From Neopestalotiopsis rosae (taxonomy: Eukaryota > Ascomycota > Sordariomycetes > Amphisphaeriales > Sporocadaceae): a stretch of 64,000 nt of DNA. This document shows positions 53,590-64,000 of the stretch, in pieces; the stretch's first letter is position 1, and each line of letters begins with the position of its first letter. Below the pieces are notes generated by a model. It made no database searches and was not told the DNA's origin. It was given only the letters and a program-made list of their open reading frames with translations. The DNA is taken from assembly GCA_023078685.1 (NCBI GenBank), contig JALGAS010000002.1:3782001-3846000 (forward strand), in the 5' to 3' direction. Both the position numbers and the translations under genes were made by a program.

Positions 53590-56500
53590 TCAGTCGCCGT
53601 AAACATTGATCTTCTTGGCCGTCTCCGTGCTGCCTACGCTGGTTTGTGTATCTCTGCGCCTCGCGCTAGTTGCAATTCTACTCAATGGCTGAGCAGTCTG
53701 ATCCCTGGCCGGACCTTTCCGCTTAGTCTTGGCCATGACTAGACCCTCATCACTATCACTGTCATCGTCATCATCAACCGCCCGCGACGAGTAGATGGAA
53801 GAATTCTGACTGTGCAGCGATGAAGCAAAGTGCAAGTGAACTGCACTGTCTTCCGTATCCAATGTCTCCAGTGCAAATCCGGCGACGGGCTCCTTGCTAA
53901 ACGCTGGAGGGGTTCGTGAATCTGCATGGAGTGAGGCCGGGTCGACAGAGCCGGGACGTTGTAGGAACTCGCCCTCTGCGTCCGCAGAGACGGAGCTAGC
54001 ACCGCTGAGAAGTGCAGGTAATGACGGGTCTGACCGGAATATCTGCGAATCTTCTCGTGCTTCTTTGCTCATACTGGATGGACTCGTGAATTCACTTGGG
54101 CTTGTCAAGGGCGTTGTTTGGTTATCTATCGAGCCTGACCTGGCAGTGATAACAGTCCCGCTGGTATCGCGCCGTGATGGAGGTGACGGCTTCTCCAGAA
54201 AGCAAGCGTCATCGGGCGATGGTGGACATGGAATGTTAGAAGGATTAACCTCGGCTTTCGAGGCAATGAGCTCTTGCCTCTTGGCATGTTCTTCTTGTTC
54301 GAGTTGTTGACGGCGCATCATCTGTTGGTGGGCCCTAGCGAACGACTCGGGTGTTGATGGCTTGTACATTCTTGAAGGGGGTGTCCTTCCTTCCATCATC
54401 ATGACCTGTTGAGAACTCAAGGTGCGGTGATCTGTGTCGGGTAAAGACAACTGCCGTTCATGATGACTTGAGGAAAGACTACTTGGATCAGAGATAGGTT
54501 CTGTATGTTGTCGGTATGTTCTGATTGCTTTGGGAGAAAAGAACAGTGGCGACGCAAGAATGTTATGGTCTTCAGAGAGGCCAATGCCTGTCGGTCTTCG
54601 AGGCGGCAATTCCACATTACCCGGAGCGACGGCATTACTGAGCGATACTTTTGGCTCTGCACGTTTGTCGGCACTGGCGAATAAGCCTCGGTCCACAGAG
54701 CGTGAACGAGACCCATCATCGAGCGGTCGTACGTCGCGGGCTTTCCTGAGTGATGCCATTGGATCCTCTGGGGAATCGAGACCAGCGGCTGGCGTGGCAG
54801 GCGTAGTATAAGAGATTGGCGCGGGGGTCGCTGTCAGTGTTAGAAACGCGTTGTTTATTGATTGCGTGCGCAGGTGAGCTGGCTGAGCTGCTTGTTGGTA
54901 GGCTTTGCTTGATGACGTTGACATCCGTGACGGCGGCCTAAACGGGAGATCTATGTTGTTGTTAAAATCGATGGCAGGTCTACTGGGGCGGCCGCTGTAA
55001 TCTCCGCCTACCAAAGTCGCTCGTCGCGAATGTTGTTCCGGTTCGTCACCGTCATCTGGGGAGCCCTGAGGGCTAGCTGTCACACTTTGTGCAAGGGGGT
55101 GATGCTCATTGGCAGTGAAATAGTCATCAGGGCGAATGCTCTTGCGGCGAGCATCTCTAGGGTACATCAGAGATGCGGGGGTTGCTATGCCTTCACCTGC
55201 TGAGCTGTTTGCGCTGCTGTTGGCCCTTTTCCTGGTGCCTTGGGCCTCAACCTTGTCTGATGACCGGTGTGTTGTAAGCTTGCCCACAGCTTTCTTGGCA
55301 GCAGATCGCACTCGTTCGAGGAAAGTAAGGGGTACAACAGCACCGCCGATATCCTTTTCGTCGACCTGGATTTTGCGGCCGGATGATTGCCGCGATGGAT
55401 CTGTGTCGTCGAGCCAGGCCACGACGTCTGGGATACCCTGCAAGACCCACGGATGCCGCTTAACGTCGCGAAGTCGAATGCGCTTGTCAGGGTTCTTGGT
55501 CAACATCCTGCTCAGCAAATCGTAGAGATTCTCGTCAAGAGTCTCGTATACGATCTCGTCGTCGCCGCGGTAACCGGGGGCACTACTGGGTCGCAGGTAA
55601 AGTGATTGAGTAGATGGATTGGTGAGCGGGTCGACTGGCTTCAGCCGCTGGTGTGGAATATGAACCTCCTCTGTGGCAATCTTCTTGAACATCTGGAATT
55701 CGTCCTCGGCCATGAACGGAATGCGTGCAAATATGAGACAGTACAAGGTTACACCCAACGACCATACGTCGATGAGCTCGGATATCTTGGGCTGTTGCTC
55801 CCGGTCGAGATCAGTGTAGCAGAGTTCCGGCGCAAAGAAGGCTGGAGTACCAACAGTTTTGGCGAGTTCCAGATCGTCGTCGAAATCACGGGCTTCGGAT
55901 TCGGAAACGAATTCATCCATATCTTCGTCACGCACGGGTCTACCAAAGTAGGATACACCAAAGTCGGCAATCTTGACTCTATGGTCGCGAGTCCACAATA
56001 GATTTGCCGGCTTGATATCGCGATGCACGATGCCTTCGTAGTGTAGATACTCGAGTCCCAGTACGGTGTCACGGAAAGTGGCCCGCGCGTCCTCAATGGT
56101 GAAGCACGGTACATAGGAGAAGTCGTCAGCAAATGGATCATGCGAATGACGATCGAAGTCAACCGATGACATGTGTGATATGATGGAATCTGCCATGCTT
56201 GGAGATCTGCCGCGGGACATGGCCTCTTCCGGGTTGAAAATGGCAGTGTCCAAGGCTGTGGAAGACCCTGGCTGAGAAAGTAGAGGACCTGGTGTCTCCA
56301 TATCACTCGAATAATCGGCAAAGACCGAGGAGATATCCGGCTCGGAGGGTTGTGGGGTGCTCGACCTCGACGCATCTTTCAAGGACGGTGCTCCGGAAGC
56401 AATCCTCTGTGCTTCCCGAGCGTTTTCTTGGCGCATCTCCAGTTGCTGGAATAAGGAATCTCCTTTTGATGTGTTACGCGGGAGGGAAAGTGAGCCTTCA

Positions 56501-57423
56501 TCATTGGCAGCACCGTACTCGATACTCCAATAATCTTCGGCGCCCCTCTGCTTTTGCTGCATCCGTGCTCTCTTGACTTCCTTTATGGCGACGCGTTTGT
56601 CCATGAGCTTTAGGTATTCCGCCTCCTCCTCGGTGTCGACTTCGCCGCGCTGTTCCTTTTCGATACGTCGACGTTCGAATGCACATATCCACGGGAGACC
56701 TTTCTTCCGCCATACCACTTCGCCCAGTTCGACGTGCTCGAGAACCATGTAGATCTTCTTGAGTTCCGGGTCGTCGATAATCTCCAGTAGGGCAACGACA
56801 TTGGGATGTCTGATCTTTTTCAAAATGGCAATCTCCTTCCTGGTCTTATCCTGGGGCGACAGGGCGGTAACCTTGCCGAGACGTCGTTTCTTGGAGAAGC
56901 GAGCCACGATCTTGATGGCGACATTCTCGCTAGTTTCGAGATTTCGAGCTAGTTTCACTTTTCCATGTACGCCGCGGCCAATTTCTTCGATCACTTCGTA
57001 CTGATTGATGATTTTTCGTCCCGTCATGAGATCCAGGTCAACGAGAGCCTTGTTGGTCCTAGAACATTCAAGGGTTAGAACAGACGAAATCTGGCAGCCT
57101 GACGTAGTACAGAGCCCAGTGATGTGCAGAAGATCTAGAGGCGTGGTTTACGACTTGATTTGAGAGGGAAGTACTCACTCTCGCACTTTATGGTTTTGTA
57201 GCGGGTGAAGGTAGGGGCTACTGAGAGCCCCCAGCACCGGGGTCGACGCATCAGACACGGAGGTGGTCGGATACGCCATTTGCGTCCTGTTTGTGGAAGG
57301 ACTGAAGAGCCCGGGCGATGAGACGGGCGTGCTGTGTACGGTCCTAGGAAAAAGGTGGTGGTGGAGAGGAGGGAGGTCGGTATGGAGACGATGAGGGTTG
57401 TGCTGTGATTTTTCCTGGTCCAT
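53590..57423 (-). CDS. serine/threonine kinase of the CaMKK / Sak1-Tos3-Elm1 / Ssp1 type
   Basis: Two exons encode 1237 residues: 57423-57179 and 57058-53590, with a 120-nt intron. The join gives NHKVRETNKALVDLDLMTGRK just before the kinase domain. The domain starts YEVIEEIGRGVHGKVKLARN near residue 102, with the ATP lysine in VAIKI (about 131) and the hinge MVLEHVELGEVVWRKKG. An insert of about 200 residues follows before the rest of the fold. HRDIKPANLL has its catalytic Asp at about 429, then DFGVSYF, and VGTPAFFAPELCY in the activation loop. The tail of about 600 residues is Ser/Pro-rich and disordered. These kinases activate AMPK/Snf1 by phosphorylating its activation loop and respond to stress, glucose and calcium. 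The name within the family cannot be fixed from the sequence alone. Confidence 0.93.
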
Positions 57424-60400
57424 ATTGATGATGGCCGAAGATTTGTCGGTGATGTCTGCCTCGCGGTGTGGTGATCTTCATTCTGATGTGAACCTTTTCA
57501 CAGATGCATGCTGCCTGTATGTATCAAGCCGACAGACGCAGAACAAAAAGAAATCGAGAGCGAGGCGGGGCGGGCGCTGTTAGGTTTTGGGGCCAGCTCA
57601 GAGAGCCATTGCGCCAACTCGGGATTTTGTAGACAAGAGCACGAGTTGGAGTGGATGTAGAGGTCTGGTTGCTGTCGTCGTCGTCGCTGTTTGTGTAGTT
57701 GATCGCCGGGCGGGTTCGAATGTGAAGGCAAGAGCTGATCGTTGTGAGAATGGGAAAAGTTTATGGGGGTCGTGAGGTACGAAGAGCGTGTAGATTACAG
57801 AGAGTGGAAGCCGGAGGTGTGACGAAAGAATGGGCAGCAGGGCGAAAGATTCCCGCCGGATTTCTTACTTTGCGTGGCTACGATGGGTTGATTGCTGGGC
57901 CCCCCGACCGACCGACATGGGCCTGTTGGATGGGATGTGGGCACTGGCAGTACACTCAGCGGTACCTTGGACCAGAGGAAAGGCAGAGAGCAGAGCAGAA
58001 TTGGAGCAGGACCCGCCCAGCCAGCCCACCCAAATCTGCTCAGTGCTCTCGGCAGCGGTGGGGATTGCAGTGATCCATGCTTCAGGCCCTCTCTCTTGCT
58101 TGCTTGGCCTGCTTGTATTGTTGCTTCCTTGGTGCATCTCTAGAGGTACGTACTCGATATCTAGGCACTGTCTAGCCAGGTTAGTGCAGCTATCTACCCA
58201 CAGTAGCGTAATTCTCAGTGTACCCATCCAGCTACTTGTCCAGATGGTGGGCTCAGATTCAGGCTTTCTCTGGATAGTTCGACAAAGAGGGAGGGGGGAA
58301 GAGCACTTCAGCTCCACACCCCTTCAGGCCAGTAGGAGGGCAAGCTTTGCTACAAGGCAGTAGGTTGTTATGATCTATCGACTGCGTACTGTGTACTAGA
58401 GGATTCGCAGCAGCCCTCTCTTTCCTTGTACCTGTCGCTCTAGGGCAAGTAAACATTGATCTCTCTGCGGAACCGAGTAAGGCCAGTCCACTGAGAGAGG
58501 ACTGGGATTGATGCATCAGGGTCAAGTACCGTGGCTGCCGGTAGCAGTATCATCATCATCATCATCATTATCATGGTTATTTGTGCCCCTCGTTCATCGT
58601 TTTTCATCGCTGTCATTGTCCGTTCCACCCCTTCCTTCAGGGCCCTGAATATACAGTGAGCTTGCAATTTTGTAACACTGTGAGCAGCGAAACCGATCTC
58701 CGGGTCTGCCGTACCTACATTATCTGGCAGGGAGTCAAAGCCACATCTGCTTTGTTGAGGCGCCCAACCTACATTGCGTCTTAGGTGTTGTTGGCAAAAG
58801 ATGTATTCATATCCAAAAGATTGGCTTTCAATGCATGCAAAGTTCAGTGTTGGGCCCCTTGGGTAGGGACAATTCAGCATCAATGCGCCGATAAACTCCA
58901 CGTTTGAGACTGGGACCTTGCCTTTGGACCCCCATCTGCCAATGTGCGGTCACGCCCAGCAGTTGAACGGTCAAGGTCAAAAAAGAGACGCCAGCCTGAT
59001 AGAGTTTTTAGTGGTACCTATCAATGAATAGAAGCGGCGGATCTTTTCGAGAACGATATTCGTTTGCTCATGGGAAAGATTATGTATGAAAATAGGGGAC
59101 CTGTGTGCGATGGAGAAAAGCAATGAAAATAAATGGAGTACAGAGTACATTTCGTTTTTGCTTGCGCACATGAATTTTTTGTTTCTTTGAGTAATAGAAG
59201 AAGCCAAGGAATTTGAAATCACACAATAATACTCTGCTTTGTTATAATAGCTCTGGGACTATATCTCACGTCCAAGAAAAAGTTATTGGCCTCGATTGAG
59301 GCTTTGAGCCATGCAGTGGATTGGCAATCGGGACAAGCCATACCATCATTGCGAGAGCAAGGGGCAGGTCTCGACGTGGGATTGATTCTATCTATCTTTC
59401 TGGTTCCCATGGTTCTCGATGACGATGGCAAAAGCACAAAAAATTGCTTTCTCTAGCCGAACATCGCAACACAACGTTATGTCCCTCATCCGGGCAACCA
59501 GCACAGTGCGCGACGTTTCTCGAATCTGCTGAGAAACGAATGACATTTTCTGAAGAAGTAACGATAAGATCATGAGAGGGAGAGCACACAGAAAGAGGTT
59601 GGACATGTCGTACCAGCCAAGCACGCCAGCGCCAGCCCAGCCCAGCCAAGCGGCGCTAATCAAGAGACCTGGGACTGTGGCCCTACGCTATCTATAACTG
59701 CGCTAACCTAGGTACATTAGACGCAGAGCACGGCCTCGGGCAGATCTCTGATTTCCTACCTCTGTGTCTGTCGCTACCACTGCTAGTGCTCGAGTGCTGA
59801 AACTTATTGATTGGTGGGACGAGAAGAGGGAAACTCTCTAACGTGCTGTGCCCAAGCCGAGTGCAAGGATGTTAGAGCATTTCATGGTGATCAAACTGTT
59901 CACTGATGTGATGGGTTGAATATACTCCGTACTACCCGGTATATTATCTGTGCGAATGTACTGTATGTAGGTACCGACACTCCCTGAAGCGATCCACAAG
60001 CCGCCCACCAATGGAGCCATATGCCGCATAAGGAACACTGATTGCTCCAGCTCAATCAGGTACAACACTTACATATATTCAAAAGCGTAGGATTGTACGT
60101 ACTTCACAGCTGGCAAGTACAGATTAGTTTAAACCTAGACCACAGGATGCCTTTCCCTCTTCTTGTCTTTCCCAGTGTTCTGATGTGGTCTACTGTCTTG
60201 GCCTCAACCGTGATAAAGCTTATGGTGATGGTAGTGCATGACGGTGCAGTGGTGAATGGCCATGTCGAGCTGGTGGTAGTCACGGATGCATGGTGCCAGA
60301 ATTCACGCGAGCGCACCACATAGCGAAAAGTCTGGCTAGTTGCCAACGCTGCCGCTGCTGGCCACCGTTTGCAATCAGACAATGTCCCAAGGCCGTTATG

Positions 60401-63400
60401 ATTAAAATACTGGAAGCCTTTACAGTGATGGACACAGGTATTGTCAACAAGTATGCATGCTACGACTGACCCGTCCAGCGTTACTGAAATGGGATCATAA
60501 GGATATGGCTCATCTCGAGTTTTCCATCATCCAGATATTGCCTATCACCGAGATCACGGCCTCGAAAAATGCGGACCCTTTCCAAGACAATTAACCAGGG
60601 GAGAAATGAAAACGTTGTGACCCCCAGCAATAGCCCAGACCAGGGGACCAGGGTCTACGGCAGGTAGCTTATCGAAGCAAAGACAACATGGGTCAGAGGA
60701 GGAACCTGGGGTCTGTGTGAGGTGAGGTGAGACCTGTGCAAAGAGAGGCGCCTCCTACTAGTCTGACGATTATTATAGTGATAGTGATGAAGTACGTAGA
60801 AGAAGACGATGATGATGATGGGGCCTTCATTCATGACTCTCCAAGTCCCCTCTACCCGTAGACCCCGGCATGCTTGAGGTCTCCTCGGATGATCCAATAA
60901 TGTTGCATTGCATCAACGTGCACTAGGCAGGCCCCTCACTGTCTGCTGTGAACCTGGGTACGGAGTACGTAGCGTCAGAGCCTATCTTCTACGTACTTCT
61001 TTTCCCTCTCTCTTATCAATCTCTGTTTAGTATCACAACTTGAAATACCACCAATGAAGACGACGGGTTCGCCTTCACGACTCCAAACACGACTCCGGAG
61101 CATTCGCACGATATACAGCACGACGTCGCGCGATCCAATAGATATACATGGACTCATCTTGCCTGAACATGCCAACACTTTCAACAGCGAGTGCAAGCTT
61201 GGATTGGTTCACCTCTGACGTCTCTCACATGTCATGCTACCAAGCAGATACTTGAGATATCCTCCTGCAATGTGTTGGTAAGAAATCAAAGGAGACGGAG
61301 CATGGGAGCTTAGAGGAACTTGTCTACTGTACACATTCAGGCGCCGGCTCATGCATACACAACAGCGATAAATGGGCTCATCTTTTGTCTCCGTCCTACT
61401 GTAGCAGCTGGGAAAGAAAAGAAACCACAGGCAGGATCAGAAGGGTTGTTTATTGGTAGGTTGGCTTGGACGGTGCCACGCAACATGCATAGCATTTATC
61501 ATTGACGCTTTTATTGTGGCGTGTGCTACCGGTTGAACTTCATCGGCTTCGTTCCGGATACAGAAACAAGTAAAGATCACTATATCTTAGCAGTTACTCT
61601 TATAATTATCATGATTATCAGTATCACTATTGCTTGATATTCCTGCTTGAGACTAATCAAGCTGGAAATCTCACCATGGCCATTCCCAGCTGCCTGATGC
61701 ACACAATGCGGCACGGCATCAAATAGTGGGTTGCAACCTGCAAGCCATCATATCTCAGCAAGAGACACCACAGCCCAAGGTACGATTTCTATATCATGCA
61801 TAAGATGCAGCAAGTACGTACATCCTGTCTGCGCCGCACTATAATTCCAAGGAGTCTTTTCTGGTATAGTACCAACAGACCTCACGATAGGCGGCGAATC
61901 CTACATCATTATCAAAGCTTTGACTCGAAGCCGGCTCGGTTCAGGTGCAAAGTCTCGATCGAGATGGGGGCAAAGAATCCAAGCATTGCCAGCCAAGCCC
62001 AACCCGCTGAAGGCAAGCAGAGCTGCAAGGCCAAACTCAAAACATATTGATAGTGCATGTAGCCTGAAGAGAGAGAAAACAAACACTTGAGACAAAACGA
62101 GACAGCCGCATGCATCCTTCTACAAGAGTACTCACGACTCATAGTTACCTATTCACCTCCCGTCGGCGGCGTCTGATATCTAGTACAGAGTAGCGACCTC
62201 CAATAAATCATTGAAACCAACCAGGAGTCTTCAACTAGAAAGCGTCTATCTGCCCACCACACAGTGCTGGAATGGATAGGACTCTTACGGATTCTGCCGT
62301 GCGCAGGTCGGTGGTGGTACAAGTTTGCACGCATTCATCAATGAATAGCGGGGTCGGGCATCATCTAAAATAATAGAGTCGGTAGGGATCCAACTCCCCC
62401 TCCATTTTGTTCTGTGCCACGGACACGCGGGGTGCAGCAATCCTCTTTACTCTGTCTGGAATAATCTGGGGATTTCCCAGAGCCTTGTTTATTACATAAC
62501 AATCTGAATGACTACACTATTATGCCAGTTTATTGCACGTACCGTCTCCTCTCCATTAACAAGTATGATATTGCTGGCATCTAGTTACTGAGAGAACGAG
62601 ACACCATGTGCATGTGGAGGCACATAAAAATCCCACCTAGGCCCCTACTGATTGTACACCAGTGAAGCAAAAGAATCCGACGCAGTTACAATAAAACGGT
62701 GCGGCTACTGGTGAGCGAACAAGTACAGTAGCCTGCAATCTTGATAAACTTGCCTACATGAGAGAGGCATGTATGTAGCTCGAACATGCACCTTACTGCA
62801 AGTCGACAGAGAATCAAGAAATGTGCAAAGTGCGTACCTACCTACTACTGTAGCATGGCAATCTCGAACAATCCAACCAATCCTGTTCCATGTACCGGAA
62901 GGAATGACACGAATATCGGAGCGTGCCAATTCATGGTCGGGAGTCACGATGCATCAGTAGCCGGACCATGGACCGACCTGGCCATGGCATGTGTTAATAA
63001 AATGATTGTTTTATTTTATTTTATTTTTCCTCCTCCGCCTTTTCAACTAATCACTTTGCCCCACTGCACGACCGGGAGAAAACGTAGCCACTCCCGACGG
63101 GGCCCCCAAACGTGAGTGCACTTTTTCTCACGATACCCTCAGTCCTATAGGAAAGCCGAACACACATGGCCAGGTCTAGGCCCCCCTGGCCGTCGGCTTA
63201 CCAGAAAAGGGGCGGGACGCCGTTTTCTCACTCAATGTCTCAGTCGAGTATGGCCGCCATTGTGGCATCGTGAGGTCCGCTGGCGATCGAGGCATCTAGT
63301 CCTTTCCATTTAGTCCCCTGAAAACAAGAGCACGCATTATTGATAGAATGGCGAAGAAGAAAAATTTTCTTGCTCTCATTTGCCTGGTGCTCGAGTCGAG

Positions 63401-64000
63401 TCTGGCCGCCTAGCCGCCAACGTACGGACTCCAGCCATAGGGCTCTGGCTCTTGTCCAGTAAGTACATAGCTCAATGTAAGTGAACAAAGAGGAACGGTT
63501 ATTGTCTTAGCCACACGTTGAGGGGTCTTGAGCTAGGACCCCAAGAACTTCGAAGATCACCTAGTCGAGACATACCATGATATAAAAACTTCATGACGCA
63601 GGAACAAACGTCAAAGCATAATACAATACCCATCATCGATACGTGAGGGCACCAAGGCGTCTAGGAGTCTAGGATTCTTGGATTCTACCCCAAGGTTCAC
63701 GCTCACATCAGTCCGCAAAGGCAGTCGTACGAAGGATTCTCTCCGCAAAACACCATTCCCCATCTGGATCATCCTGCATCTCGACCTAGAGCGACCCTGG
63801 TTAGGCTGGATGCACTCATTGGCAGGGTTTTTGTCATGTCGCTGCGTGCGCAACTCCGTACGTACATGCGCTCTAGATAGTTCGCGAGTTCAGTCAGGGA
63901 GGATCTTTATTTCTGGCTTGACATTTGTAGGACAGCAAGCAGGACGCAGAACAAACCAGGGCATCACTCCAAGGGCCCGATGTCTTCTCCAATTCAGAGT
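57424..64000. other. gene-poor right end (6.6 kb)
   Basis: It starts with the kinase promoter. Beyond that I find only short frames without protein character and an ATC microsatellite. No RNA gene, transposon end or telomeric repeat was recognised. Confidence 0.45.
58549..58573. repeat. ATC trinucleotide microsatellite
   Basis: About seven tandem ATC copies with one variant are directly visible. Confidence 0.8.

Noticed and set aside
57700..57730. GGTTCGAAT resembling a tRNA T-loop
   Set aside because: Flanking bases do not form the T-stem or acceptor stem, so no tRNA can be supported.

Overview
This window looks like chromosomal DNA of a filamentous ascomycete (Pezizomycotina). Genes are split by short introns of about 50-125 nt with GTAAGT-like donors and CTAAC/CTGAC-type branch sites. 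Spacing is generous, and the families are typical of such fungi: a PTH11/rhodopsin-like membrane protein, DUF2985, a DUF829 hydrolase and a CaMKK-type kinase with a very long tail. A member of the Sordariomycetes (perhaps Hypocreales) is plausible, but this is a guess from style, not proven.

Left end (1-10.5 kb): five genes that look like part of a secondary-metabolite cluster. They are a microsomal cytochrome P450, a rhodopsin-like membrane protein (probably frameshifted), a PLP-dependent alpha-oxoamine synthase (AONS), a membrane-anchored 3-ketosphinganine-reductase-type SDR and a 14-TM-type MFS exporter. An oxoamine synthase plus a 3-keto reductase is the core logic of sphinganine biosynthesis. 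It is also the logic of sphinganine-analogue metabolites (fumonisin/sphingofungin/myriocin type). No polyketide synthase is in the window; if there is one it must lie beyond position 1.

Middle (11.8-26 kb): housekeeping and general genes. These are the HAS1 DEAD-box ribosome-biogenesis helicase, bifunctional 6-phosphofructo-2-kinase/fructose-2,6-bisphosphatase, an intronless CaCA cation exchanger, a secreted/GPI-style aspartic protease and a DUF829 alpha/beta-hydrolase. A small cysteine-rich protein follows at 27.1-27.4 kb.

Right (32.8-57.4 kb): a 1270-residue disordered protein, an 820-residue protein carrying five RRRFAP repeats, a broken gene remnant on the minus strand, a prolyl-4-hydroxylase-like enzyme, a DUF2985 membrane protein and a CaMKK/Sak1/Ssp1-type kinase. 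Three long stretches (about 27.4-32.8, 36.7-44.3 and 57.4-64 kb) hold no gene I can support, only microsatellites and G- or C-rich tracts. I saw no tRNA, rRNA, intact transposon or CRISPR array.
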